Part shown: positions 32,288 through 47,200 of the stretch, piece by piece | Numbering within the stretch: position 1 is the stretch's first letter | Layout: each line of letters opens with the position of its first letter | DNA from: Thysanoteuthis rhombus | Taxonomy: Eukaryota; Mollusca; Cephalopoda; Oegopsida; Thysanoteuthidae | DNA length: 64,000 nucleotides | Direction of reading: 5' to 3' | NCBI GenBank assembly: GCA_963457665.1 | Contig: OY735224.1 | Span: 48,107,311-48,171,310 of the forward strand | Notes under the pieces: generated by a model | What the model was told of the DNA's origin: nothing | Seen by the model: only the letters and a program-made list of their open reading frames with translations | Databases searched by the model: none | Position numbers and translations under genes: made by a program

Positions 32288-35200
32288 ACGATTTCAGGTT
32301 CAATTTCACTGGTATCCTCCCGGACTATTGTGAATATCATTCTTAAAGGATTCCTGGAAACATAAAAAAGTCTCATGGACTATTTTCAGGTTCAATTTCA
32401 CTGTTTTCCTCCCGAAAACAAAAAGAGTCTCAAAGAGATCATAGTGAATTTCAGTCTTAAAGGCTTCATGGAAACAAAATAAAGTCTCAAAGACGATTTT
32501 CAGGCTCAATTTCACTGGTTTCCTCCCGGGAACAAAAAGAGTCTTGAAAACACTTTTGTGAATATCAATGTTGAAGGCTTCCTGGAAACAAAATAAAGTA
32601 TCAAAGACTATTTTTAAATTCGATTTTACTGGCTTCCTCCCCAAAACGAAAAGAGTCTCGAAGAGACCATAGTGAATTTCAGTCTTAAAAGCTACATGGA
32701 AACAAAATGAAGTCTCACAGACTATATCCTGGTTCAATTTCACTGGCTTCCTCCCGGGAACGAAAAAGAGTCTTAAAGAGACTATTGAGAGTATCAGTCA
32801 TAAAAGCTCTCTGGAAACAAAATAGTGACTCACTGACTATTTTCAGGTTAAATTCCACTGGCTACCTCCCGAAAACAAAGAGAGTCTCGAAGAGACCATA
32901 GTGAATTTCAGTCTTAAAGGCTTTGTGGAAACAAAATAAAGTCTCAAAGACTATTTTCAGGCTCAATTTCACTGGTTTCCTCCCGGAAACAAAAAGAGTC
33001 TTGAAGACACTATTATGAATATCATTCTTAAAGGCTTCCTGGAAACAAGATAATGTCTCACAGACTAATTTCGGGTTAAATTCCACTGGCTTCCTCCCGG
33101 AAACAAAAACATTATTGAAGAGACCATTGTGAATATCATTTCTAAAGGCTTCCTTGAAAGGAAATAAAGTCTCACAGACTATTTTCAGGTTCAATTTCAC
33201 TGGCTTCCTCAAAAAAACAAGAAGAGTTTCGAAGGGACAATTGTGAATTTCAGTCTCAAAGGCTTCCTGGAAACGAAAAAAATATCAAAGACTATTTTCA
33301 AGCTCAATTTCACTGGTTTCCTCCCGGAAACAAAAAGAGTCTTGAAGACACTATTGTGAATATCATTCTTAAAGGCTTCCTGGAAACAAAATAAAGTCTC
33401 AAAGACTATTTTCAAGTACAATTTCACTGGCTTCCTCCCCAAAACGAAAAGAGTCGCGCAGAGACCATAGTGAATTTCAGTCTTAAAAGCTACATGGTAA
33501 CAAAATAAAGTCTCACAGATTATTTCCTGGTTCAATTTCACTGTTTTCCTCCCGAAAATGAAAAGATTCTTGAAGAGACTATTGTGAATATCAGTCATAA
33601 AAACTCTCTGGAAACAAAATAATGTCTCAAAGACTAATTTCAGGTTAAATTCCACTGGCTTCCTCCCGGAAACAAAAATCAGTATTGAAGCGACCATTGT
33701 GAATATCATTCCTAAAGGCTTCCTGGAAAGAAAATAAAGTCTCACAGACTATTTCCAGGTTCAACTTCACTGGCTTCCTCAAAAAAACAAATAGAGTTTC
33801 GAAGGAACAATTGTGAATTTCAGTCTCAAAGGCTTCCTGGAAACAAAATGAAGTCTCAAAGACTATTTTCAGGCTCAATTTCACTGGTTTCCTCCCGGAA
33901 ACAAAAAGAGTCTTGAAGACACTATTGTGAATATCATTCTTAAAGGCTTCCTGGAAACAAAATAAAGTCTCAAAGACTATTTTCAAGTACAATTTCACTG
34001 GCTTCCTCCTCAAAACGAAAAGAGTCTCGAAGAGACCATTGTGAATTTCAGTCTTAAAAGCTACATGGAAACAAAATAAAGTCTCACAGACTATATCCTG
34101 GTTCAATTTCACTGGCTTCCTCCCGGAAACGAAAAAGAGTCTTAAAGAGACTATTGTGAGTATCAGTCATCAAAGCTCTCTGGAAACAAAATAGTGACTC
34201 ACAGACTAATTTCAGGTTGAATTCCACTGGCTACCTCCCGGAAACAAAAGGAGTCTCGAAGAGACCATACTGAATTTCGGTCTTAAAGGCTTCGTGGAAA
34301 CAAAATAAAGTCTCAAAGACTATTTTCAGGCTCAATTTCACTGGTTTCCTCCAGGAAACAAAAAGAGTCTGGAAGACACTATTGTGAATATCATTCTTAA
34401 AGACTTGAAGAGACCATTGTGAATATCATTCCTAAAGGATTCCTGGATAGAAAATAAAGTCTCACAGACTTTTTCCAGGTTCAATTTCACTGGTTTCCTC
34501 AAAAAAACAAAAAGAGTTTCAAAGGAACAATTGTGAATTTCAGTCTCCAAGGCTTCCTGGAAACAAAATAAAGTCTCACAGACTATTTTCAGGTTCAACT
34601 TCACTGGCTTCCTAAAAAAAACAAAAAGAGTTTCGAAGGAACGATTGTGAATTTCAGTTTTTGAAGGCTTCCTGGAAACAAAATGAAGTCTCACAGACTA
34701 TTTTCAGGTTCAATTTCACTGTTTTCCTCCCGAAAACAAATAGAGTCTCGAAGAGACCATAGTGAATTTCAGGCTTAAAGGCTTCCCGGAAACAAAATAA
34801 AGTCTCAAAGACTTTTTTCAGGCTCAATTTCACTGGTCTCCTCCTGGAAACAGAAAGAGTCTTGAGAACACTATCGTGAATATCGATGTCAAAGGCTTCC
34901 TGGAAACAAGATAAAGTATCACAGACTATTTTTGAATTCGATTTTCCTGGCTTCCTCCCCAAAACGAATAGTGTCTCGGAGAGACCATACAGAATTTCAT
35001 CGCTAAAAGCTACATGGAAACAAATTAAAGTCTCACGGACTATATCCTGGTTCAATTTCACTGGTTTCATCCCGGAAACGAAAAGAGTCTTGAATAAACC
35101 ATTGAAAGTATTAGTCTTAAAGGCTTCCTGGGAACGAAATAAAGTCTCACAGACTATTTTCAGGTTCAATTTCACTGGTTTCCTCCCAGAAACGAAAAGA

Positions 35201-38200
35201 GTCTTGGAGAGACCATTGTGGATATCAATCTCATAAACTTCCCAAAAACGAAATAAAGTCCCACAGAATATTTTCAGGTACAATTTCATGGGCATCCCCC
35301 TGGAAACGAAAAGAGTTTTGAAGACACGATTGTGAATTTCAGTCTCTCAAACTACACAAAAACGAGATAAAGTCTCACAGACTATTTTTAGTTTCAACTT
35401 GATTGGCTTCCTCCCGAAAACAAAAAGAGTGTTGAGGTGACCTATGTGAATATCAGTCTTGAAAGCTTCCTGGGAAAAAAAATTAAAATCTAACTGAATA
35501 TTTTGAGGTACAATTTTACGGGCTTCCTCCCGGTAACAAAAAGAATCTTGAAGAGACTTTTGTGAATTTAAGTCTCATACACTTCCCATAAACGGAATAA
35601 AGTCTCACAGACTATTTTCTGGTTCAATTTCTTGGGTTCCCTCCCGGGAACGAAAACAGTTTCGAAGAGATCATTGTGAACCTCAGTCCTAAAGGCTCTC
35701 AGTGAACAATGTAGTCTCACAAACTATTTTCAGGTTTGATTTCACAGGCTTCGTTCCCAAAACTAAAAAGTGTTTTGAAAAGACCATTGAGAATATCATT
35801 CTTAAAGGCTTCCTGGATACAAAATAAGTTCTCAGACTCTATTTTCAGTTTCAATTTCACTGGCTTCCTCCCAAAACAAAAAGAGTCTTGAAGGGACAAT
35901 TGTGAATTTCAATTTATAGGCTTTTTGAAAACAAAATAAATTTTCATAATTTATTTCAACGTTCAATTTCACAGGCTCCCTTCCGAAAACAAAAAGAGTC
36001 TTGAAGAGAACATCGTGAATATCAGTGGTAAAGGCTTCCGGGAAACAAAATAAGATCTCACAGACTATTTCCAGATTTCTATCACTGGCTTCATCCCAGA
36101 AACGAAAAGAGTCTTGAAAAAACCATTGTGAATTTCAGTCTCAAAGACTACCCAAAAACGATATAAAGTCTCACAGACTATTTTCAGTTTCAATTTCACT
36201 GGCTTCCTCCCGAAAAACAGAAACAGTCTTGAAGTGACCTATGTGAATATCAGTCTTGAAAGCTTCCTGGTAAAAAATTAAAATCTAACTTAATATTTTC
36301 AGGTACAATTTTACGGGCTTCCTCCCGGTAACAAAAAGAGTCTTGAAAACACGATTGTAAATTTCAGTCTCATATACTTACCATAAACAAAATAAAGTCT
36401 CACAGACGATTTTCACGTTCGATTTCACTGGCTTCTTCCTAAAAACAAAAGAGGCTTGAAGACACCATTGTGAATTTCAGTCTTCAAAGCTTCTTAGACA
36501 CAAAATAAAAAGTCACAGACGATTTTGAGGTTCAATTTCACTGTTTTCCTCCCAAAAACAGAAAGAGTCTTGAGAAAACCCATTGTGAATATCATTCTCA
36601 GAGGCTTCCTGAAAACAAAATAAAGTCTCACAGACTATTTTCAGGTTCAATTTCACTGTTTTCCTCCCGAAAACAAAAAGAGTCCCTAAAGGACAATTAT
36701 GAATTTCAGTCTAAAAGGCTTCCTGGAAACTAGATGTAATCTCATAGACTATTTTCAGGTTCAATTTCACTGTTTTCCTCCCAAAAACAAAAAGAATCCC
36801 TGAAGGACAATTGTGAATTTTAGTCCAGAAGGCTTCTTGGAAAATAAATAAAGTCTTGCAGACTTTTTTCAGGTTCATTTTCACTGTTTTCCTCCCAAAA
36901 ACAAAAAGAGTCCCTAATGGACGATTGTGAATTTTAATCTAAATGGCTTCCTGGAAACTAAATAAAGTCTCACAGACTATTTTCAGGTTCAATTTCACTG
37001 TTTTCCCCCGAAAACAAAAAGAGTCCCTAAAGGACAATTGTGAATATGAGTCTAAAAGGCTTCCTTGAAACTAAATAAAGTCTAACAGACTATTTTCAGG
37101 TTCAATTTCACTGTTTTCCTCCCAAAAACAAAAAGAGTCCCTAAAAGACAGTTGTGAATTTTAGTCCAGAAGGCTTCCTAGAAAATAAATAAAGTCTCGC
37201 AGACTATTTTCAGGTTCATTTTCACTGTTTTCCTCCCGAAAACAAAAAGAGTCCCCAGAGGACAATTGTGCATTTTAGTCTAAAAGGCTTCCTGGAAACT
37301 AAATAAAGTCTCACAGACTATTTTCAGGTTCAATTCCACTGTTTTCCTCTCGAAAACAAAAAGAGTCCCTAAAGGACGATTGTGAATTTTAGTGGGAAAG
37401 ACTTCCTGGAAACTAAATAAAGTCTAACAGATTATTTTCAGGTTCAATTCCACTGTTTTCCTCCAGAAAACAAATAAAGTCCCTAAAGGATAATTGTGAA
37501 TTTTAGTTTAAAAGGCTTCCTGGAAACTAAATAAAGTTTAACAGACTATTTTCAGGTTCAATTTCACTGTTTTCCTCCAGAAAACAAAAAGTGTCCCCAA
37601 TGGACAATCGTGAATTTTAGTCCAGAAGGCTCCCTGGAAACTAAATAAAGTCTCACGGACTATTTTCAGGTTCAATATCACTGTTTTCCTCCCAAAAACA
37701 AAAAGAGTCCCTAAAGGACAATTGTGATTTTAGTCTAAAAGGCTTCCTGGAAACTAAATAAAGTCTAACAGATTATTTTCAGGTTCAATTTCACTGTTTT
37801 CCTCCAAAAAACAAAAAGAGTCCCTGAAAGACAATTGTGAATATAAGTCTGAAAGGCTTCCTGGAAACAAAATAAAGTCTCACAGACTATTTTCAGGATC
37901 AATTTCACTGTTTTCCTCCCGAAAACAAAAAGAGTCCCTTAAGGACAATTGTGAATTTTAGTCGGAAAGACTTCCTGAAAACTGAATAAAGTCCCATAGA
38001 CTATTTTCAGGTTCAATTTCACTGTTTTCCTCCCAAAAAAAAAAAGAAACTCTAAAGGACAATTGTGAATTTTTGTCTGAAAGGACTCATGGAAACTAAA
38101 TAAAGTCTCACAGACTATTTTCAAGTTCTATTTCACTGGCGTCCCCCCAAAATTGAAAAGAATCTTGAAGAGACAAGTGTGAATTTCCGTCTTAAAGGCA

Positions 38201-41200
38201 TCCCGGGAACAAAATAAAGTCTCACCGACATTTTTCTGGTTCAATTTTACTAGCTCCCCCCTGAAAATATAAACAGTTTCGAAGAGACATTCGTGAATTT
38301 TAATCTTAAAAGCTTCCTGGAAACAAAATTAAGTCTCACAGACTATTTTCAGTTTCAATTTAACTGGCTTCCATCCGAAAACAAAAAGAGTATTGGAGAA
38401 ACCATTGCAAATTTTCAGTCTTAAAAGCTTCCTGGGAACAAAATAAAGTCTCGCAGACTTTTTTCAGCATTTTGAATTTCAGTCTTAAAGGTTTCCTGAG
38501 AACAAAATGAAGTCCCAAAGATTATTCTCAAGTTTAATCTCACTGGTTACCTCCCAAAAACAAAAAGAGTCTTGAAGAGAAAAAATGAAGTCTCACATAC
38601 TATTTTCGGGTTCAATTTCACTGGCTTCCTCCTGAAAAAGAAAAAGGTCTCTAAGAGACCTTTGTGAATTTCAGTCTCATAGATTTCCCAAGAACGAAAT
38701 ATAGTCTTAAAGACTATTTTCAGGTTCAATATCACTGGTTTCCTACTGAAAATGGAAAAGGTCTTGAAGAGACCATTGTGAATATGAGTCTTAAGGGCTT
38801 TCTGTAAACAAAATAAAGTCTTTCAGACTATTTTCAGGTTCAATTTCACTGGGTTCTCCCTGAAAACGAAAAGAGTCTTGAAGAGACCATTGTGAATTTC
38901 AGTCTCATAGATGTGCTAAAAACGAAATAAAGTGTCATAAACTATTTTCACTGGCTTCCTCCTGAAAACAAAAAAAGTGCTGAAGAGACCATTGTGAATT
39001 TCAGTCTCAAAAGCCCCCTGGAAACAAATTAAAGTCTAACAGACTATTTACTGGTTCAATTTCACTAGTTTCCTCCCAGAAATGGAAAGCATCTTGAAGA
39101 GATAATTATGAATTTCGATCTAAAAGGCTTCCTAGATACAAAATAAAGTCTCACTGACTATTTTCAGTTTCAATTTAACTGGCTTCCATCCGAAAACAAA
39201 ATGAGTATTGGAGAAACCATTGCAAATTTCAGTCTTAAAAGCTTCCTGGAAACAAAATAAAGTCTCGCAGACTTTTTTCAGTTTCAATTCAACTGGCTTC
39301 CTCCCGAAAACGATAGGAGTCTTGAAGAGACCATTGTTGATATCAATCTTAAAGGTTCCTGGAGAAAAAATAAAGTGTCACAGACTATTTTCAGGTTTAA
39401 TTACACTGGTTTCCTCCTGAAAACGGGAAAAGTCTTGAAGAGACCATTGTGAATATCAGTCTTAAAGGATTCCTTAGAACAAAATAATGTCCAGCAGACT
39501 ATTTCAAGGTTTGATTTCACTGGCTTCCTCCAGAAAACAAAAAGAGTATTGACAAAACCTTAGTGAATTTTCAGTCTCATAGACTTCCCAAAAACAAAAT
39601 AGAGTCTCACAGACTATTTTCATGTTCAATTTCACTGTTTTCCTCCTGAAAACAAAAAGAGTCCCTGATGGACAATTGTGAATTTGAGTCTAAAAGGCTT
39701 CCTGGAAACTAAATAAAGTCTCACAGACTATTTTCAGGTTCAATTTCACTGTTTTCCTCCCAAAAACAAAAAGACTCCCTAAAGGACAGTTGTGAATTTT
39801 AGTCAGGAAGGCTTCCAGGAAACTAAATAAAGTCTCACAGACTATTTTCAGGTTCAATTTCACTGTTTTCCTCCCGAAAACAAAAAGAGTCCCTGAAGGT
39901 CAATTGTGCATTTTAGTCTAAAAGGCTTCCTTGAAACTAAATAAAGTCTCACAAACTATTTTCAGGTTCAATTTCACTGTTTTCCTCCCGAAAACAAAAA
40001 GAGTCCCTAAAGGACTGTTGTGAATTTTAGTCCAGAAGGCTTCCTGGAAAATAAATAAAGTCTCGCAAACTATTTTCAGGTTCAATTTCACTGTTTTCCT
40101 CCCGAAAACAAAAAGAGTCCCTGAAGGACAATTGGTCATTTTAGTCTAAAAGGCTTCCTGGAAAATAAATAAAGTCTTGCAGACTATTTTCAGATTCGAT
40201 TTCATTGTTTTCCTCCCGAAAACAAAAAGAGTCCCTGAAGGACAATTGTGAATTTGAGTCTGAAAGGATTCCTGGAAAATAAATAAAGTCTAACAGACTA
40301 GTTTCAGGTTCAATTCCACTGTTTTCCTCCAGAAAACAAAAAGAGTCCCTAAGGACGATTGAGAATTTTAGTCTAAAAGGCTTCCTGGAAACTAAATAAA
40401 GTCTCACAGACTATTTTCAGGTTCAATTTCACTGTTTTCCTCCCGAAAACAAAAAGAGTCCCTAAAGGACGATTGTGAATTTTAGTCTAAAAGGCTTCCT
40501 GGAAACTAAATAAAGTCTCACAGACTATTTTCAGGTTCAATTTCACTGTTTTCCTCCAGAAAACAAAAAGAATCCCTAAAGGACGATTGTGAATTTTAGA
40601 TTAAAAGGCTTCCTGGAAACTAAATAAAGTCTAACGGACTATTTTCAGGTTCAATTTCACTGTTTTCCTCCAGAAAACAAAAAGATTCCCTAAAGGACAA
40701 TTGTGAATTTGAGTCAGAAAGGCTTCCTTGAAACTAAATAAAGTCTAACAGACTATTTTCTGGTTTAATTTCACTGTTTTCCTCCAGAAAACAAAAAGAG
40801 TCCCTAAAGGACAATTGTGAATTTTAGTCTAAAAGGCTTCCTGGAAACTAAATAAAGTCTCACAGACTATTTTCAGGTTCAATTTCACTGTTTTCCTCCC
40901 AAAAACAAAAAGAGTCCCTAAAGGACGATTGTGAATTTTAGTCTGAAAGGCTTCCTGGAAACAAAATAAAGTCTCACAGACTATTTTCAGTTTAAATTTA
41001 ACTGGCTTCCATCCGAAAACAAAAAGATTACTGGAGAAACCATTGCATATTTCAGTCTTAGAAGCTTCCTGGAAAAAAAATAAAGTCTCGCAGACTTTTT
41101 TCTAGTTCAATTCAACTGGCTCCCTCCCGAAAAAAAAATAAGTCTTGAAGAGACCATTGTTGATATCAATCTTAAAGGTTCCTGGATACAAAATAAAGTG

Positions 41201-44200
41201 TCACAGACAATTTACAGGTTCAATTTCACTGTTTTCCTCCCGAAAACAAAAAGAAACTCTAAAGGACAATTGTGAATTTTTGTCTGAAAGGACTCATGGA
41301 AACTAAATAAAGTCTCACAGACTATTTTCAGGTTCAATTTCACTGTATTCCTCCCGAAAACAAAAAGAGACTCTAAAGGACAATTTTGAATTTTTGTCTA
41401 AAAGGCTTCCTGGAAACTAAATAAAGTCAAACAGACAATTTACAGGTTCAATTTCACTGTTTTCCTCCCGAAAACAAAAAAAAGACTCTAAAGGACAATT
41501 GTGAATTTCTGTCTGAAAGGCTTCATGGAAACTAAATAAAGTCCAACAGACTATTTTCAGGTTCAATTTCACTGTTTTCCTCCAGAAAACAAAAAGAGTC
41601 CCTAAAGGACGATTGTGAATTTTAGTTTAAAAGGCTTCCTGGAAACTAAATAAAGTCTCACAGACTATTTTCAGGTTCAATTTCACTGTTTTCCTTCAGA
41701 AAACAAAAAGAGTCCCTAAAGAACAATTGTGAATTTTAGTCTAAAAGTCTTCCTGGAAACTAGATAAAGTCTAACAGACTATTTTCAGGTTCAATTTCAC
41801 TGTTTTCCTCCAGAAAACAAAAAGAGTCCCTAATGGACGATTGTGAATTTTAATCTAAATGGCTTCCTGGAAACTAAATAAAGTCTCACAGACTATTTTC
41901 AGGTTCAATTTCACTGTTTTCCTCCAGAAAACAAAAAGAGTCCCTAAAGGACGATTGTGAATTTTAGTCTAAAAGGCTTTCTGGAAATTAAATAAAGTTT
42001 AACAGACTATTTTCAGGTTCAATTTCACTGTTTTCCTCCAGAAAACAAAAAGAGTCCCTAAAGGACAATTGTGAATTTTAGTCTAAAAGGCTTCCTGGAA
42101 ACTAAATAAAGTCTCAAAGACTATTTTCAGGTTCAATTTCACTGTTTTCCTCCAGAAAACAAAAAGAGTCCCTAAAGGACAATTGTGAATTTTAGTCTAA
42201 AAGACTTTCTGAAAACTAAATAAAGTCTAACAGACTATTTTCAGGTTCAATTTCACTGTTTTCCTCCAGAAAACAAAAAGAGTCCCTAAAGGACGATTGT
42301 GAATTTTAGTCTAAAAGGCTTTCTGAAAATTAAATAAAGTTTAACAGACTATTTTCAGGTTCAATTTCACTGTTTTCCTCCAGAAAACAAAAAGAGTCCC
42401 TAAAGGACAATTGTGAATTTTAGTCTAAAAGGCTTCCTGGAAACTAAATAAAGTCTCAAAGACTATTTTTAGGTTCAATTTCACTGTTTTTCTCCAGAAA
42501 ACAAAAAGAGTCCCTAAAGGACAATTGTGAATTTTAGTCTAAAAGACTTTCTGAAAACTAAATAAAGTCTCACAGACTATTTTCAGGTTCAATTTCACTG
42601 TTTTCCTCCAGAAAACAAAAAGAGTCCCCTAAGGACGATTGTGAATTTTAGTCTAAAAGGCTTTCTGAAAACTAAATAAAGTCTCACAGACTATTTTCAG
42701 GTTCAATTTCACTGTTCTCCTCCCCAAAACAAAAAGAGTCCCTAAAGGACGATTGTGAATTTTAGTCTAAAAGGCTTTCTGAAAACTAAATAAAGTCTAA
42801 CAGATTATTTTCAGGTTCAATTTCACTGTTTTCCTCCAGAAAACAAAAAGAGTCCCTAAAGGACGATTGTGTATTTTAGTCCAAAATGCTTCCTGGAAAC
42901 TAAATAAAGCCTCTCAGACTATTTTCAGGTTCAATTTCACTGTTTTCCTCCAGAAAACAAAAAGAGTCCCTAAAGGACAATTGTGGATTTGAGTCTGAAA
43001 GGCTTCCTTGAAACTAAATAAAGTCTAACAGATTATTTTCAGGTTCAATTTCACTGTTTTCCTCCTAAAACCAAAAAGAGTCCCTAAAGGACGATTGTGA
43101 ATTTTAGTCCAAAAGGCTTCCTGGGAACTAAATAAAGTCTAACAAATTATTTTCAGGTTCAATTTCACTGTTTTCCTCCCGAAAACAAAAAGAGTCCCTA
43201 AAGGACGATTGTGAATTTTAGTCTAAATGGCTTCCTGGAAACTAAATAAAGTCTCACAGACTATTTTCAGGTTCAATTTCACTGTTTTCCTTCAGAAAAC
43301 AAAAAGAGTCCCTGAAGGACAATTGTGAATTTTAGTCTAAAAGTCTTCCTGGAAACTAAATAAAGTCTAACAGACTATTTTCAGGTTCAATTTCACTGTT
43401 TTCCTCCCGAAAACAAAAAGAGTCCCTAAAGGACGATTGTGAATTATAGTCCAGAAGGCTTCCTGGAAACTAAATAAAGTCTCACAGACTATTTTCAGGT
43501 TCAATTTCACTGTTTTCCTCCAGAAAACAAAAAGAGTCCCTAAAGGACAATTGTGAATTTTAGTCTAAAAGGCTTCCTGGAAACTAAATAGAGTCTCACA
43601 GACTATTTTCAGGTTCAATTTCACTGTTTTCCTCCAGAAAACAAAAAGAGTCCCTAAAGGACGATTGTGAATTTTAGTCTAAAAGGCTTTCTGAAAACTA
43701 AATAAAGTCTCACAGACTATTTTCAGGTTCAATTTCACTGTTTTCCTTCAGAAAACAAAAAGAGTCCCTAAAGGACAATTGTGAATTTTAGTCTAAAAGT
43801 CTTCCTGGAAACTAGATAAAGTCTAACAGACTATTTTCAGGTTCAATTTCACTGTTTTCCTCCAGAAAACAAAAAGAGTCCCTAAAGGACGATTGTGAAT
43901 TTTAGTCTAAAAGGCTTTCTGAAAATTAAATAAAGTTTAACAGACTATTTTCAGGTTCAATTTCACTGTTTTCCTCCAGAAAACAAAAAGAGTCCCTAAA
44001 GGACAATTGTGAATTTTAGTCTAAAAGGCTTCCTGGAAACTAAATAAAGTCTCACAGACTATTTTCAGGTTCAATTTCAGTTTTCCTCCCGAAAAGAAAA
44101 AGAGTCCCTAAAGGACAATTGTGAATTTTAGTCTAAAAGACTTTCTGAAAACTAAATAAAGTCTAACAGACTATTTTCAGGTTCAATTTCACTGTTTTCC

Positions 44201-47200
44201 TCCAGAAAACAAAAAGAGTCCCTAAAGGACGATTGTGAATTTTAGTCTAAAAGGCTTTCTGAAAATTAAATAAAGTTTAACAGACTATTTTCAGGTTCAA
44301 TTTCACTGTTTTCCTCCAGAAAACAAAAAGAGTCCCTAAAGGACAATTGTGAATTTTAGTCTAAAAGGCTTCCTGGAAACTAAATAAAGTCTCAAAGACT
44401 ATTTTCAGGTTCAATTTCACTGTTTTCCTCCAGAAAACAAAAAGAGTCCCTAAAGGACAATTGTGAATTTTAGTCTAAAAGACTTTCTGAAAACTAAATA
44501 AAGTCTCACAGACTATTTTCAGGTTCAATTTCACTGTTTTCCTCCAGAAAACAAAAAGAGTCCCCTAAGGACGATTGTGAATTTTAGTCTAAAAGGCTTT
44601 CTGAAAACTAAATAAAGTCTCACAGACTATTTTCAGGTTCAATTTCACTGTTCTCCTCCCCAAAACAAAGAGAGTCCCTAAAGGACGATTGTGAATTTTA
44701 GTCTAAAAGGCTTTCTGAAAACTAAATAAAGTCTAACAGATTATTTTCAGGTTCAATTTCACTGTTTTCCTCCAGAAAACAAAAAGAGTCCCTAAAGGAC
44801 GATTGTGTATTTTAGTCCAAAATGCTTCCTGGAAACTAAATAAAGCCTCTCAGACTATTTTCAGGTTCAATTTCACTGTTTTCCTCCAGAAAACAAAAAG
44901 AGTCCCTAAAGGACAATTGTGAATTTGAGTCTGAAAGGCTTCCTTGAAACTAAATAAAGTCTAACAGATTATTTTCAGGTTCAATTTCACTGTTTTCCTC
45001 CTAAAACCAAAAAGAGTCCCTAAAGGACGATTGTGAATTTTAGTCCAAAAGGCTTCCTGGGAACTAAATAAAGTCTAACAAATTATTTTCAGGTTCAATT
45101 TCACTGTTTTCCTCCCGAAAACAAAAAGAGTCCCTAAAGGACGATTGTGAATTTTAGTCTAAATGGCTTCCTGGAAACTAAATAAAGTCTCACAGACTAT
45201 TTTCAGGTTCAATTTCACTGTTTTCCTTCAGAAAACAAAAAGAGTCCCTGAAGGTCAATTGTGCATTTTAGTCTAAAAGTCTTCCTGGAAACTAAATAAA
45301 GTCTAACAGACTATTTTCAGGTTCAATTTCACTGTTTTCCTCCCGAAAACAAAAAGAGTCCCTAAAGGACGATTGTGAATTATAGTCCAGAAGGCTTCCT
45401 GGAAACTAAATAAAGTCTCACAGACTATTTTCAGGTTCAATTTCACTGTTTTCCTCCAGAAAACAAAAAGAGTCCCTAAAGGACAATTGTGAATTTTAGT
45501 CTAAAAGGCTTCCTGGAAACTAAATAGAGTCTCACAGACTATTTTCAGGTTCAATTTCACTGTTTTCCTCCAGAAAACAAAAAGAGTCCCTAAAGGACGA
45601 TTGTGAATTTTAGTCTAAAAAGCTTTCTGAAAACTAAATAAAGTCTCACAGACTATTTTCAGGTTCAATTTCACTGTTTTCCTTCAGAAAACAAAAAGAG
45701 TCCCTAAAGGACAATTGTGAATTTTAGTCTAAAAGTCTTCCTGGAAACTAGATAAAGTCTAACAGACTATTTTCAGGTTCAATTTCACTGTTTTCCTCCA
45801 GAAAACAAAAAGAGTCCCTAAAGGACAATTGTGAATTTTAGTCTAAAAGGCTTTCTGAAAATTAAATAAAGTTTAACAGACTATTTTCAGGTTCAATTTC
45901 ACTGTTTTCCTCCAGAAAACAAAAAGAAGTCCCTGAACGACAATTGTGATTTTAGTCTAAAAGGCTTCCTGGAAACTAAATAAAGTCTCACAGACTATTT
46001 TCAGGTTCAATTTCAGTTTTCCTCCCGAAAAGAAAAAGAGTCCCTAAAGGACAATTGTGAATTCTAGTCTAAAAGGCTTCCTGGAAACTAAATAAAGTCT
46101 AACAGACTATTTTCAGGTTCAATTTCACTGTTTTCCTCCAGAAAACAAAAAGAGTCCCTAAAGGACGATTGTGAATTTTAGTCTAAAAGGCTTTCTGAAA
46201 ACTAAATAAAGTCTCACAGATTATTTTCAGGTTCAATTTCACTGTTTTCCTCCAGAAAACAAAAAGAGTCCCTAAAGGACGATTGTGTATTTTAGTCCAA
46301 AATGCTTCCTGGAAACTAAATAAAGTCTAACGGACTATTTTCAGGTTCAATTTCACTGTTTTCCTCCAGAAAACAAAAAGAGTCCCTAAAGGACAATTGT
46401 GAATTTGAGTCTGAAAGGCTTCCTTGAAACTAAATAAAATCTAACAGATTATTTTCAGGTTCAATTTCACTGTTTTCCTCCTAAAACCAAAAAGAGTCCC
46501 TAAAGGACGATTGTGAATTTTAGTCCAAAAGGCTTCCTGGGAACTAAATAAAGTCTAACAAATTATTTTCAGGTTCAATTTCACTGTTTTCCTCCAGAAA
46601 ACAAAAAGAGTCCCTAAAGGACAATTGTGAATTTTAGTCCAAAAGGCTTCCTGGAAACCAAATAAAGTCTAACAGATTATTTTCAGGTTCAATTTCACTG
46701 TTTTCCTCCAGAAAACAAAAAGAATCCCTAAAGGACGATTGTGAATTTTAGATTAAAAGGCTTCCTGGAAACTAAATAAAGTCTAACGGACTATTTTCAG
46801 GTTCAATTTCACTGTTTTCCTCCAGAAAACAAAAAGAGTCCCTAAAGGACAATTGTGAATTTGAGTCTGAAAGGCTTCCTTGAAACTAAATAAAGTCTAA
46901 CAGACTATTTTCAGGTTCAATTTCACTGTTTTCCTCCAGAAAACAAAAAGAGTCCCTAAAGGACAATTGTGAATTTTAGACTAAAAGGCTTCTTGGAAAC
47001 TAAATAAAGTCTCACAGACTATTTTCAGGTTCAATTTCACTGTTTTCCTCCCAAAAACAAAAAGAGTCCCTAAAGGACGATTGTGAATTTGAGTCTGAAA
47101 GGCTTCCTGGAAACAAAATAAAGTCTCACAGACTATTTTCAGTTTAAATTTAACTGGCATCCATCCGAAAACAAAAAGATTACTGGAGAAACCATTGCAT

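Noticed and set aside
34654-35295. 213-codon ORF as a real repeat-protein gene
   Set aside because: The 114-bp period is a multiple of three, so an open unit stays open when repeated. There is no start context, unique domain or end, and most other units carry stops.
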